A DNA stretch of 64,000 bases from contig CM076279.1 of NCBI GenBank assembly GCA_038380795.1, positions 5,905,001 through 5,969,000 on the forward strand, written 5' to 3'. The translations under genes and the position numbers were made by a program. Below the pieces are notes generated by a model. That model searched no databases, had not been told where the DNA came from, and was given only the letters and a program-made list of their open reading frames with translations. Shown piece after piece: positions 26,731 to 40,443 of this stretch. Numbering within the stretch: the first letter of the stretch is position 1; the number at the start of each line of letters is the position of its first letter. The DNA comes from Pyrocephalus nanus (taxonomy: Eukaryota; Chordata; Aves; Passeriformes; Tyrannidae).

Positions 26731-29149
26731 AGGCAGCACTCTCAGAAAGTCCCTACTCTTCTTACTGAGTGCTGAGAGAAACAACCCTGGCCATTATCAG
26801 GGATTATTTTCATGCAGGACAGCCTAGGGAAACCTCCCCAGTACCCAGTCCCTTTCCTCAGCAGAAGCACCCTGTGGGTGCTGAGGGAAACACAGAGCCC
26901 TTGCAGTCAGGGGCTGCAAGGTCTCCCTGCTGCATCTCCATCTCTGCCAGCCAAGGAAGGGACACAGCATTTCATTTCTCCACAAGCACCCTGTACTGAG
27001 GGGCTGGGGGCTCCCATCACCCCCCCAGTCATTCCCAGTCCTGTGCCTGCTCCGACACTCCTGTCTTTGGCTGTGAACAGTTGCTCCGACCGCGCTCAAA
27101 ATGCTCCGGGGACAGCGAGCGCTGCCAGCAAATACATTAGCAAGAGCAAAGCAGCTGGGGGGGGAAGGAGATCGGCTTTGTGCATCTTGCCAGGCTGCTT
27201 TTCTCCTGCCTTCCCTCTCGGCAACTGTAAATAAGGAGAACTGAGCCGGATTAGAGGTTACTGTCCCGATCAAGGGTACTTTTGTGCGTCCTAATTCATT
27301 TTCCCCTGATCTGGTCTTTTCCAACCCAACTGTGCCACAGCCACAGTTCCTACTGCCCTTGGTGCCAGCGGGCCAGGAGATGCATTTCAGACACTCTGAG
27401 GAGACATCTCTAAATGATGAGAGAGTGAAAGCAGGTGAGTTTCCCACTAGAGCAGCCACTCATGAGCAGTTCTCCACTGAGTATCAAGAGGGCCAGGCAG
27501 CCCAGCTGGCAATGCCCACGGTCCTGCAGCACGAAGGATCTTGTCCAGACTGAACAAAATGGGGAGGAAATAAAAAAAAATCAGGCACAGGGCCATTGGG
27601 CAGCAAGTGGAAAGCAAAATGCCAAAACCTGGGTGCCTTGTCCCTGCCAGCGCTGCTGGGTGCCCAGACCCTGTTCCTGCTGGGGGCAAATATTGCCCCT
27701 GCATCGTGGGTCCCCTGGCTCTGCCAGTGCCATGTGCAATCAGGCAGGAATCTGCATGCTGCCAGCACCAGCACTGACCAGAGGAGCTGGATTTGTGCTT
27801 CACACATCCATCACCCTGTGAGCTCCATCCCGAAACAATACAGATTTGGGATAGACAAATCTCAGGGGCACCTTCTGGAAACGCCCAGCCCAGCTATCCC
27901 TCTTCAGAGGGAGGTGATTTTGCAGGAGGACAAGCCAGGCACAAAACCAAAATAAAGCAAGCAGTGGCATGCAAATGAGAAGATGGAGGTGCCAGGGCTA
28001 GGACCAGCCCTTTGTCACAGGAATTATTTGCAATTCTCACTCATCAGACAGACCCTGATCACAAAAGGTTGATGTTGTAGACACGTAATTAAATTATAAT
28101 TTGTTCTTGCACAGAGAGAGATGTGCAAGTGACCTCAGGCCTTTTCAAGGATGCAAAACACAAAGACAGGTATTTTGTCCTCTCCTCACATGGTGAGGAG
28201 AGAACAAAATTACCTTGCTGGCATCTCCCCACAGATCCTCTCTGCTTCTGCAACACAAGCTCTGGGGCTCAGGGAAGCATCTTCCCAGCCTGGGCAGGCA
28301 TTTTGGAAACAGGTCACGCTTCCTGGCATGACCCACCAGCCCCCATCTGTCCCCAGGTTCAACTTGTTCAGCTTTAGGATCCCAGCTAAGCTCACTGAAT
28401 TCAAAGCTCCACTTCTGCAAGAATTTCACCGCTCATTCCTGGTGAGATTGACCCTGGAGACCCAGCAGACTGCTCAGCTGAGCAAGAGAGATAGCGTTTC
28501 CCTTTCAAGGGATTTGGGTTTATACTTGGGCAGCAGGAGCAGCCTGGGGCAGCAGCAGGACAGGAGCTGAGAGCAGCAGCCTCAGCCTCACCATCACTGC
28601 AGAGGTGGGAGATGGTCCGTGCACTGCTGAAAGCACCCGAGGAGCTGTACACAGGTGCTTCACTTAGCTCATTTTCCTCTTCTCCTTCACCACCTGCACT
28701 ATTTATTACGAAACAAATTTCAGAGACTGAGGTGTGACAACAGAGCTGAAAAACCTGGATCTGATTTTGCTTCCCAGGCTCGGAGGGATCCAGCCCCTGT
28801 CTCCCAACGCCACCGAGGGCACTGAACTCACTGGGCCACAACACGGCTGCCCCAAACAAAAACTCCTTATTTTTCTCTTAAGTTCAAAGAAATTCAGACA
28901 AATTCCTCCTCATTAGCGTCATCTGATCCTAGATCTGAGCAAGGCTCGCAGTGGCAGTGCCAAATTAGGGGAAGAAGGCTCCCTCTCCAGACCCAGGCCA
29001 CCTTTGCAGACCTACAGAGCCTGACTTGTTCCAGGTTTTACCCCCGAGACTTGACCAGCAGTCCATTAAAATCAGGTCATTTATTTAGGTACTTAGATCT
29101 GGACTTCAAATAGCTAAAATTAGCCAGGAAAGTTGCACTTTTCTGGCTT

Positions 29150-29277
29150 TCTCATCCCATGCCTCAGTTTCTAAAACCAGGAAAGAGAAGAACAATTATT
29201 TCTCTCCAACCTTTTCGAAAGCACTTGGAGATCTTCAGATGACAGTGCGATTTGGTGCAGACGTATTCATTATTCTT
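29150..29277 (+). repeat. MIR/CORE-type SINE remnant
   Basis: GCCTCAGTTTCTAAAA followed 60 bases later by AAGCACTTGGAGATCTTCAG and then TATTCATTATTCTT matches the order of the tail half of ancient amniote MIR-like SINEs (GCCTCAGTTTCC, then GCACTTTGAGATC, then ATTATTATT). It is strongly diverged. Confidence 0.5.
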
Positions 29278-32088
29278 CCCCTCCATGGAGCAGTGTTAAA
29301 TCTTTCTCCATATAAAGTCATTTTCTAAATTAGGTAAAGACGGTGAGTTTTGTGCTGAGCACATGTGGATATTTTTATAAAATGTTTAAAACTTCTTGTC
29401 TGACTTTTCCTTCCCTTGAAGGACAACGTACCAAATTAAACCCTTCTATGACCCCGTTTCATTTCACCCTCCAGGAGTTCTCAGCAAGACTTTGCCAAAA
29501 AGTAACATTAGCAAGTTCTCTTCATCACAGATCACGATGGCAAAGTTTGGGCTCACGTGCTGCTTGGGCTTAGTAGGAAGAGAGAGGCCAGGGATTCTCT
29601 GGGACAGCCCCCAAAGGGTTTAACACATCGCTTTTGCTACCCAGAACCAGACAGGCGAGTCCACACGAATCCCACAGGAACCGCTGTCACAGACGGAGCC
29701 TCCAGCTCATCTCCAGTTTCCATCCCTGCCTCGTTTCACTCAGCTAGAAATGCTGCCAAAGCAGCTGTGTGGCCAGCGGCTCCACTCCCCAAAATGTGCA
29801 AACCATGGTGGAATAACTGGTGGTGGGTCCCAGGCTGCTCCCCAGGTCAGAGAGAGGATACTCTCCTCCCTCAGGTGGGCAGCACTGGGTGCCCCCACAC
29901 CTTCCCTGGGTTCAGGCCTCGGGACAGGCTCCCTCCTGCAGAGGATGTGACCCCGAGGTTAACCCCTGAAGTTCCCTCCTAAAGAGGGTGGGTTTTTCTG
30001 TGAAAAAGGGGTTATACTGCTGGTAGCAATGTGGAGATTGGATAGATCAGCCCTTTCCATCTAGTTCTCCACTGGGAAATAAAACGCCTGTGGGGAGCCC
30101 AGGCTGGCGTCATGCTTCCCAGCTCTGAGGCACATGTGCAAGGGGAGACTGGCTCCCTCCACGTCTCTGCATCAGGAAAACAAGACCCAGTCCAGTCCAA
30201 GGAGATGGGCCAGAAGCCACGAGGACAGAAACGAGAAGGGGGAAGTGGCACCGGACTGACCAGGGAGATATTCCTGCCAAGTGCTCACCATCACCCACTG
30301 GCTTCAGCGGAGCTGCAGAGCTGAGCCTGACACACAGATGGGTCCCAAGCCCAGACAGCAAACACAGGAAAGGTCACCCCTGCTCAGTCCAGCAAGCTCA
30401 AGCAAAACCGCCACTGTGTCAACAGGGAAAAGGTTTGAGGAAGGTTTGGTGTTGTGACCGTAGTGGGCTGGAAGGGAGGGGGGTCACAGGGGACATTGTG
30501 TCACCAAACAGCTCTGGGTTTTGGACGGCAAACCATTGCTTTGACTCTCCCTGCACAAGGATGCTGTGCCAGGAACACACAGGGCAGAGCCCAGGGGAGT
30601 ATCCAGCTCCCACCCTACATCCCGCCTGTGAGCGGGAGCAGGAGGAGCTGGGAACGGCACAGAAAACCCCCAGGGAGGTTTGAAGGGGCTCCGGCTGCTG
30701 GGAGCAGGGCAGCCATCGGCTCAAGATGCGCCTGGCTGGTAACACAGATGCCAAGGAGCAGGGGGTGGGAATGCCTCCAACCCCTGGCAGGGGAACAAAC
30801 AGCTGCAACAACAATGAAAGTGATCGGGTGGGATGCACAGGAGCTGTGGCCACACGATCCTCCCACCCTGCAGCCACCAGGACCCCTGAGCAGAGCCCCA
30901 CTCTGCCTCGCTCCACTCACCCCTGCACCACCACTTGGCACAGCACAGTGTTTGGGGCTTCCCACGGTGCCCTTACTCCCTCTGGGAATAGAGACAGTTC
31001 CTGCAGACACAAAACAGAACTCAGCACACTGGGAGGAAGAGACTGCAGACCCCCAAGGGACACACAGCATGGGACACAAGAGGGCCAGCACTAGCCCTGG
31101 CATCCAAATACCAAAGTTTCTTATCCTCCAAAACAACTTCCTAAGCTTAAATTTCTGCTATTTTTAACCCCACTGCTGCATTATAAATATCCATCGGGTC
31201 CGGTGCTTGCCTCCCAAGCCAGACGCTGCGGGTTCCTGCTCCAGCTGGGGCAAACTTTATGGCTTTACTTTTCCAAGAGCTGATCCAAAACCCTGGAAGA
31301 GAGCCAGAGAACGGCCTGACCTGCAGGGAGAGGCCGAGGGAACCGGAGCTGCCCTGTGGAGCTGTGGGGTCAGGAGGTGCTGGGACCATCCTTAGCAAGA
31401 GGGGAAGGGGTCACTGGGAATTATCTGTGTGTGGGTGGGAGAGCAGGGATGTTTCCCAGGAAAGCTAGGCTTCCCTAGTGAAGGACATCCCAAAGGGCTC
31501 ATGTGCACAACTCAGCTTTCCTCACCCAAATTTACCACCCTTTCAGATGTCAGGTTGCCAGCACCCCGTCAGCCACTTGGCTCCCTGGAGATGGAGCCGA
31601 CACACAGCAGAGCAGATGCAGACAGGCTCTGGACTTTTGTGGGTCTCCATGTCACTGTCACAGCCCCAAGCAAGGCTCCTTAGGGTCAGCATGGCACAAG
31701 GAGAAATCCAGGGGCTGGGCACCAGCCCGTTGAACAGGAGGGATAAGGTGAACATGACACCTGGGACAGTCCCACCCACTCCAGGGGGCATGCAAAGAGA
31801 CGGCGACTTCCCCAGCTTCTGCTAGCAGGGAGGGACAGGCAAGGGCTGCTCAGCCCTTTGCTACAGCCTCTCCCCCTCCAGTGCTCACAATTGGGGGCAA
31901 GCAGAGCCCCCCAGGGCACAGGCAGGTCAGGCACAGCGGGGCACTGGCTCCCATCACCATCTTCCTATTCCCTATTTGTGCAGCAAAGGTCCTTCCAGCA
32001 TCCTGGGCAGTAGTTCTCACAGTCTGCAAGAAGGAGATTAAAACCTCCCTGTTTGGCAGGAATGACCAGTAAAGGAATAATTATTAAT

Positions 32089-32114
32089 AAAAAAAAAAAA
32101 AACAAACAAACAAA

Positions 32115-32160
<46 letters not shown>

Positions 32161-32169
32161 AAAAAAAAA
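32089..32169 (+). repeat. Poly(A)/(CAAA) tract
   Basis: Twelve A, four CAAA-like units, then a 42-base A-run (32116-32157), GGG, and nine A. No retroposon body is recognised upstream. Confidence 0.95.
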
Positions 32170-35100
32170 CTCCAGCTGCTCCAAGGCATGAAGTCAGTCC
32201 AGCTCCCAGCACATCCCCACGGCACTGCAGTTGCATCCCTCCCAGTCCAGGGGGTCCCCACACAGGCAGGCTGGAGGAGAGGCAGACTTTTTGTTAGCAG
32301 CTCCGAAACTTTTTCTAGTGGAAGGTTCCCCAAAGTGCTGGGAATTTCGGCCCCGGGCTGTTTACTTTCTATATTTTTGCAGATTTCACTTGTGGTTCAG
32401 AGGAATTCAGGCGCAATTAGAGCCCCTGCCACTCACTCGCCCGAGCCCAGCATGGCAACAGGACCCACTGCCCAGGGAAAACACCTGCCCTAAAACCCAG
32501 CAAGGACAAAGGGCTCTGCTCTGCACCTCTTCCTCACAAAGGCTGATGGCCAAGGCAATGCTTGGGGGAAACAGGTTCCCAACTGCCAATCCAGGACATG
32601 CATCTCTCAGATCCATCCTGGCAGAGGGAACAACCTCCATTCCTTCCAGATACTTCCTTGAAGTGGGAAGATGTGGGTCAGAAAAAGTGCCATTGAACAA
32701 CCCCCTTCCACATCCCATCCTCCTCCAGCTCTTCCTTCCCTGACACAAGGTCATTGTGCCCCATGCCAAGAAAGCAGCTCAGCCACCTCGCTCCCTGCTT
32801 TCATGGGGTTTTCCCCTCCTCTGATACCTTTCCTTTCCACACTCCCTGTCTCAGGGATGTCTTTGGAGGTGACAGGACAGCTTGCTCTTCCCACAGGACA
32901 GGGGAGGCTGCTTTTCTCTACAGAAACCTGTGCTTTCAGCAGGGATTTTGGACAGACTCCAACCTGAAGACTGGGATGCAGCATCCTCCTGGGTTATTAC
33001 TTCTGTTGGACCCCTGGCTCAGCCTGCAGTCCCCACCTGCATACCCAGACCGTGATGTGACTCTGCCCTGCAGTACAGTTCAAAATAACTCAGGGGGCAA
33101 GTTCTGAAACCCTTCACTGACAAGACATTGCACCCAAAAGGGGCCGAGTGCAGGTTTAGAGAGCGCTCGCTCTGGAGAAGAGCGGCTCCATCCATTGCCT
33201 GCCCCATCCCACAGCATGGGGAATGAGAGAGCAGCAACCACTACCAAACCCAGCCAGGGAAAGCCAGAGACAAGCACGCACTTTGTCCCCTCTGCCCGCT
33301 CTCCCCTTGCTTCCCACGGGATCCTCTTGGCTGCGGGAACAGCAGCGGTGAGAAAAATCACTGACCGGCGGTGGAAAACAAATCTCAAATTCGAGAAAAC
33401 TGCAGCTGCTCGTGGCAAAGCCCCGGTTCTCAGAGCAGCATCCCACCCCATCGGGGGTCAGCCACTCCCGGAGCAAGCTACGTGCCCAAATCAAAGGCAG
33501 GCGCAATCAGAAGGATCCAAGTAACACACGCAAAACAGGCGATTTGCAAATAAACAGAGCGAGCCAGCGGAAACGGCAGGGGAAGGAATGCTCTCTGCCT
33601 TCAGAAGGTTGGGATGTGCTGGTGGGCAGCCCGAGGAAGGAATGCAGTGACGTCCGTTCAGCTAATAAATTAGCGACATGAATAATTCAGGGTGAATTAT
33701 TCGCCTGGTTTTTCATGCCCGTGAGGAGGTGCTGAGCGTGCAGCCCAGTGAGGCACGGACCGGGCAGGGAACAGGGACCCCAGCGGGAGGCAAGGGACCC
33801 AGGTGAGGCATTTGCTGCCAGTGCTTCCAGGCAGAGCCTATATTTGGGCACTTTTCACTCTGGTGATGGAGTGAATGGAAGAACAACAGATGGGGATGTC
33901 ATGCCAGGAGACGTGCAGAGTGCCGGGGACCACACACGTGTTCCCATGACGGGTGACAGCTGAGGACACGGCTCGTTTGGGCCACTGGTGGTGCAGTGGC
34001 AGAGCAGAGATGGTCAGGATGGGCAGAGCACTCTGCCTCTGCATTAGCCCCCTGAGCCCCTGCTCTCCCCTGCCTGGCTCTGCTCCTCCATAAGTGAGGC
34101 CAATCACACTGGTGACACACAAGCACGTGGAATCAGATTCACTGTATGTCCTCCAAGGCACCCTGCAGACCTTAACTCCTGGCCTTGCATGTTCATGGGA
34201 AGGAGTAGGGAGTCAGGGTCTCACATACCCCATCAGCTCACTGTCTGCCCTCTCCTGGGGCAACCTATCACCCCGCAGCTCATTGTTTTTAGAGCTCCCT
34301 CAAACCACAGCCACCCCACCTGGGAGCAAACAACAAAGCCCAACACTGCAGCTACAGAAGCAGGATGTTGTGCTCCATGTGCAATGAAATCCCCCCGAAA
34401 CACCACGGTCCCACACCTGAATCAGGAAGAACCTTGAGCATGTGTTGAGAGCTGTGGGGAACACGCAGGAAGCACATCCACCACCAGCCTTCCCGCGCCT
34501 CCACTCCCAGCCCAGCGCCAACCCGGCCCCCTTGGGTTTCTTTCTCTCTTTAACAAGCTGTCGCTCCCAGGGAGTGGTTTCCTAGGCAGTGACATGACCC
34601 TGGCTCCCCTGAGAGGCAGGGCCAGTGCTAGGATTCATTCTCAGGGTTATAAAACCTCGCAGCTGCCCCCAGGCTGGGTTTTCCCTCCATGGGCCATGCT
34701 GGGAATCCGGGAGTAAGGGGCAGGAACTTCCCCCATCAGGGCCCAGCATCCCCATGAACCTTTTGCCCCAGTGCTGATGGACAGGAAGAAGGAGATGAGG
34801 ATGTCCCATGCCTCCACTAAAGCTGCTGAGGGACAAGCGATCATGGCAGAGGCTGCCCCACTTCCATGGGTGCTGCCAGGAGGAGGACAGTCACAAAGCC
34901 ACTGCAAAATGCAGAGAGGGGATAGCATGGGGACAAGCTGCAAAGTCCCCAGCAAGGGTGCAAAGGCCATGCAATACCTTTGCCCCACCATTACTGAAAC
35001 CCAGAGTGGTGCCCTTGGCCAGTCACAGACAGAGCACGAGCCCACTCCCTGCCTATTTGGGTTAAAAGCCAGCAAGACGTTAAAATCCAAACCAAAAGCA

Positions 35101-36299
35101 GCACTTCCATGCTCAGGGACACGCTGGGCAGGGCAGGGATGCTCCAAGACTGAGCCAGGACCAGCTCTGGCCTGCACCTTCAAACAACTCAACCACCACA
35201 AAGAGCCTGCAGAAAACCCTGAGTGGGGACCAGGGCAAGGTGACCCCTGAGGAGCCTGTCCCTCTGCAGCAGGATTCAGCCGGGAAGATGCTCAGAGGAG
35301 GAGAGTGGGGGGCCGGCAGGCAACGCTGCCGCACAGCGCCGTAAACAACCCGGCTTTACGAGGCCCCGGGGAGGCTGTTACGTTACCAAAGCCCCATTCG
35401 TCCAGGGAAATAGCAGGTGCTGAGGAACAGTGGCTGCCAAGATACAGTATTTATATACGTGTATCTGTATTTTAAGAAGCAAAATACAAAAATTGTCTGC
35501 GTGAGCAGGAGGAAGGTCGTGAGCGGTGGGAGAGAAGCCAGAGAGTTGCCATTTCCCAAATATTCACTTCACATCAGTGGTTTGGGATGATACTCTCCCT
35601 GCAATTCCTCCACACTGCTGATGGAGACACTGCAGCAGGACAGACTTTGGGATTTCCCGAGCCCCCTGTGACCCTAAGTCCCCAGGAGATGCCACTGCAA
35701 AGCTGGATCCTGTGAGATCCCAATCCCTGGCATGCAGGGAGGCATTCCGGCTGGACTGAAACAGAGAGACAAACCAGCTGAGCCAGCCCCCTCATCTGCT
35801 TTCATGGGGTTCCCCCAGCTGAGCTCCAAGAATCTTGGGGGGACCATAGCAGCAGGACACAAAGCCAACACCCACACCATAGGAGCAGGATCACAGGGCT
35901 GCATCAACCCCAAAGGAACCACCCCAGAGATGTCCCCCTCTCCCTGCCATCACCCTCCACCCAGGAGTAAGCATCCTATGGGGCTCAGCACTGCCCCTCT
36001 GCACCCCCTGGGAGTTGCAGAGAAGCAAAGTGGGACCAGCAGCCTCCCATTTGGGGGATTTCACTGCGCATCTTCCCTTCCCTGGGTGGGAAAGGGGCTC
36101 GTGGGGCATGTCCTCCCTGGGGCTGGCATCCAGGAGCAGCCTCCAGTGCCAACTGCTCCCCTAGAGAGGAAGAGGAGAGCTGGGGCCAGGAAAAGAGAAG
36201 GGCATGCATGGAGGGAACAGCATGAGAAGGCGCAACTGGCAGTGGGTTGGCTAAGTTGTGCAATGCTTGAAATGTCACCGCAGGTTCCTCTTTTGTTCC

Positions 36300-37480
36300 C
36301 TCCGCCCCAAGCGGGGAAGAGAGGCCAGACTCTCCCTGCCAACGAGGCCCCCCTGCCCTCTCCTCATTTCATTTCCAGCAAAGCCAAAGCCTCTCGGGTT
36401 TCCCCGCAGCATCCTCGGCTCAGCCGGCGGTTGCCAATGGTGCGTGTCAGCAAGGGCGAGCTCGGGCCAAGGGGACCGTGCCCGGCCCTCGGGGTCACCG
36501 CAGAAAGGAGCCAACCCCTCCGGCTGCTGCCGAGCGCCGGCACGCTGCAGTCCCTCCCTGCCCTCCCCTCCTCTCTCCAAGAAAAATATTTCAGCTTTTT
36601 CCTCCTTCCAGGCAGCAGCGCTCAGTGACTCTGCGTATTTCCAGCGGATGAGCAGCAGCCGCCTCATCCAACACCCAGCCAGGGCAGCGGCGACGCTCGT
36701 GATGCCCCGGCGCACTCCTGTCCCTGATCTCAACCTCACCACTGACCCAGCACTGAAAAAACACTCAAAACCAGGGCAGGCGAGGCGGGGCACAGCAGCC
36801 CCAGCCCTGTTACCCGCTCAGCAGCCCTCCTTGGAAAGCAAACCCAGCGGGAATCCTGAGCCAACTTAATTAGAGGGGGGAGAGAGGCAAGTGGCTGTAA
36901 AACGGTAAAGGAGCCTCGTTAGAGGTTACGCAACAATTTGTTAATCAATGGAGGCTGCTCCGCAGAGCCGCTCGGGTTTGGCCGGCGCCCGCCCAGGCTC
37001 AGGTTGCCGGTACAGGCGGCATCGCCAGCGCCTGTGTGAGGGCAAGGGGGGACGTAATGCACAATGACAGTGTTTACTGGCCACAAACTTGCACGAGGCG
37101 GGTCCCCACAGCCCACCCAGCGCCAGCTGACCCGACCCCACGCTGGCGCCCCTCTATCCACGAAAGATGCTGTGCCACAAGCCTCTCCGGCAGCGCTGCC
37201 GAGGAAGCGGGGCACACAGCACCCTGCGAGCGATTTCCCCAGCAGGGAACCAGCCTCGGTAATTTTAGAACATGCCAGCTTGCTAAAGCACCCTCCGCAC
37301 CTCCAGCACCAGCCTGCAAGCTCCGCGTTCTCCCCAGCTTTTATTTGGGCAGGCGTGGGCCAGCCGGGAGGAGCGAGGAGTGCCCGGCGCTGCCAGCTCG
37401 CCCAGCCAGCTGCTTTCTCCGGCTGTCCCGGCAGCTGGAGTCGTGGGAACACACCAGAAATCACTCGAAAAGCATGAAAA
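36300..37480. promoter_or_regulatory. CpG-rich patch inside intron 1
   Basis: CpG reaches six or seven per 60 bases in places (for example 36421-36540 and 36961-37020), against none to two in most of the intron. It is patchy and weaker than the promoter island. It could be an alternative promoter or an enhancer, with no exon yet assigned. Confidence 0.35.
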
Positions 37481-38076
37481 CATAAATCACACTTCTCATC
37501 CGCAGCTCAGGACGGGGCTGGAGGCAAAGGAAGCCGCCGCTTTTGTGCCGATTCTAAACTTGTTTCTGTCGGTGCTGGGTTCACCAAGTCTCTACCAGCT
37601 CAAAGGGAAGTGACAGCAAAGGACAGGGGCTGAAATGCCGAGACCACAGGCACCTCTGGGAGCTGTACTTGACTCTCAGGGAAGCAGCTGGAGCACAGTT
37701 AAACAGGCACTCAAGCCCTGACAACCCTCCGGCACCACAGCCTAGCCGTGCTGCTGCACCCAGAGTGGTGCAGGGGGACACATCCTTCACCTGCCCTGGT
37801 ACCTGATGGTCTCGCAACCTGCAGCATCCTCAGCCTCGTGCTGGTCACAGGACACCACAGGTGGCGAGGGAGGAGGAGGAAGAGGGGGAGGAAGCTCCCA
37901 CTGACACTCTAGGTCAGCAAACAGGCTTTTCTTCTACCTTTCCGTTAGCAAAATAAAATCCACCTATTTAAGGTGATGCGGTATTTCAAGCCACGCTCGT
38001 TAGCACCTGCTTGCGAGCGTCTCCGAAAGCACCGCTCATTCATCCCGTCTGCCCACGCGTCCTCGGCAGCGACAGC

Positions 38077-38098
38077 GGGAGGGGCTGGGGGCGGGGGG
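38077..38098 (+). other. G-quadruplex-forming motif
   Basis: Four G-runs of 3, 4, 5 and 6 bases are separated by A, CT and C. Such short loops favour a stable quadruplex on the plus strand, which is the template strand for CACNA1G. Confidence 0.7.
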
Positions 38099-39456
38099 TC
38101 CCCAGGATCTGTGTCACCCTGCAGGGAGCTGGCACGGGGACACTGACACCAACCTCCTGTGCCATAAGCTCCTCCAGCCAGGCCAGGTGAGATGCCAGGT
38201 GAGACCTACTGGCTCAGCACCCCGCAGGGACCTGACATGCTCATCGCCCTCATTGCCCAAGCAGGGCAGGATCAGGCCCCATGGGAGCTGCCAAAGGCAT
38301 TTTCCTTTTCCCCCTCCTCCAGCCCAGCTGCAGTGAGGGGCCGTGGGAGGTGGGAACGAGGCAGCGAAAGGCATCAAACGTGGCACCAAACCCGGCCATA
38401 AATAATCTCCTGAGCACAGCCAGGTTTTACAGCCTTTCCCCCACCTTCCTCCGGCAAACCTGAGAGCGTCCTGGATTCCTAACCTGGAAACGGTGGAAAT
38501 AGCAGCGACTTTCTCCCCTCCTCTGAAAGGATGGGGATGATAAAGCAGCACCATTGGGGCAAGCTGCAGCCTCACCCAGCTCCACAGTGCAGGGACAGTG
38601 TGACCCAAGAGGACCCAAACCACAGCCCCTCCACCCACTTCCCATCCCAGAGAAATTTCATCTCACGTTTAAGACACAGGATTGCCAAAAAGATCCTGCC
38701 TCGCATCACTTTTCCTGTATGCCTGGAGGCAAATCATCTCATCTGCCATATGCATCAGTTCAGTGTATAAAATTCGTGGAATAATAACAACAAGGATTCT
38801 TTTTCCTCCTCCCTGCTGTGCTTCTCGTGTCTGCTGGGAGTGCAGACTCACCAGGATGGCATCAACTGCCTGCACGCTGCAGTGCCCAGCGCTGCTGCAC
38901 CCATGGGTGCCACATTACAGAAGCAAATGCTGCTGCTCTGGCCGGCTGTCCTTGAGAGATAGACCAGGAAAAACAACCCAGTTGCCCTCCCCACCTTCCC
39001 CCCTAGGGGCATTTAACACTAACGTGATAATCTCCTCTCCCCACGCACACACGTGTTTTCTTGGAAGAGCAGTAAAGGAGAATAAAAATGCAAGTTGGGA
39101 ACGCTGGACATTTGCTAAGCCACTGCCCCGGAAAGGCTCGGATGGCCAAAAGTCAAGCAGAGGGGTGTCTGTGGCTCGGGTCCATCCCGATGAGGACCTG
39201 GGGGGAAGCACTGCTCGGCACTTTGGCTGCATCCCACTTCTGCACCGCCAGCACATCCCAGCTAGGGAACCTCCCCCCGCTTTAATCCACTTCGCCCTGA
39301 AGAATTGGGTGGTGGAAATGCAGTGGGTAGGGACCACAGTTTGGGGGTGTAAGTGGATTTTCACAGGTTCCTGCAAGGCTGAAGGCAGAAGGAGCTGCCC
39401 ACCGGTGCCCTCACCAACCAACCGCCGGTTTCAGCCCACAGTATCCTCCAGGGCTG

Positions 39457-39528
39457 CCAACAGTCAAACCTCTGCCAACACCAAAACCTCTGTCAACAGT
39501 GAAATCTCTGCCAAGACTGAAACCTCCG
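39457..39528 (+). repeat. 18-bp tandem repeat, four copies
   Basis: Four imperfect copies of CCAACAGTCAAACCTCTG lie head to tail at 39457, 39475, 39493 and 39511, each exactly 18 bases with one to five differences from the first. Confidence 0.9.
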
Positions 39529-40419
39529 CTGCAGCAACGGCTCACCCCAGGCCAGCTCTCAGCCTGTACCAGCCCTCAGTGGGGATGTGTTAGTTCAGTC
39601 ACGCAGACCTATTGATTCAGAAGCATTAATTGGTCTTCACTGTTCAAATACTGACCTCAATTAGAGCCACTTTTCCTTTTTTCCCCTCTTTTTTCTCCCC
39701 CTCCTTTGCTGGCTCCTTCCCCTCGGCTCTGCTAGTTTAAATACCAAAATACCTACACTGGCCTTGGGGAGACACGGTGTTAACTGTACATTTGTATCTC
39801 ATTTATAGTCAGGCTCCTTGCAGCCTTAATAAGCACATCCCTAAAAAGAGGGAGAAAAAGGGCACCCACTGGAGGGGATGTTTGCTCGGAGCCGCTCAGT
39901 CATTACGGGGGATTTGGAGATGGCACTGCCAACTCCGAGCTCTGGGTTTGAACAAATCCCTGATTTGGATGACGCTCAGCTGGAGCGATGGCACAGTCTT
40001 TCCCCAGGAGTGATCCCAAAGGAGTAGCACAGCTCTGTCCCGCTGCAGCCCACCCAGCCTCTAGCCCCCTGCTCACCGGGAATGCAACAGCCCTTGAAGT
40101 TGCTCTAATTCTCATTATTTCCTTCCACTGATTCCCTGCCCATGGCATCCCAAAGCCAAAGCCCAAGAGAAAACAGCCGGGATTTCAGATTTAATTAAAC
40201 CTTGCTGAGCAGGCTGCAGCCTTCCTCCGAGCTGTTCTCGCTGAGCCTCCTGCACGCAGTGGGATAAGCCCATGTCAGCACCAGGGAGCCAGAGAGGGCA
40301 GCTCCTGCCCAGTGCTGGCAAGGGGGTAACCTGCTGAACCCAGGGCGTGGGACTAACTCCCATCTCAGAAGCACTTGCTGGGGTAAGAAGCCCAGTAGTT
40401 GGAAATTGTATCCCAATCC

Positions 40420-40443
40420 TTTATTTATTTATTTATTTATTTA
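40420..40443 (+). repeat. (TTTA)6 microsatellite
   Basis: Six perfect TTTA units. Confidence 0.95.

Larger units (their letters stand above)
22001..32085 (-). other. CACNA1G: CACNA1G intron 1, part b
   Basis: Non-coding intron sequence. It holds an A-rich simple stretch (22126-22206), a 19-bp perfect tandem duplication with internal symmetry (23982-24019), a T-rich stretch (25190-25243), a short CTTGTGTCC repeat (26693-26730), and a MIR-like SINE remnant (29150-29277). A moderately AT-rich block at 26000-26470 resembles a conserved non-coding element in texture. No exon is supported. Confidence 0.85.

Noticed and set aside
35732..36869. Plus-strand open frames of 298 and 203 codons in intron 1
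   Set aside because: They overlap each other in different frames and enter a CpG-rich patch. Composition is Pro/Ser/Gly-rich and no family is recognised.
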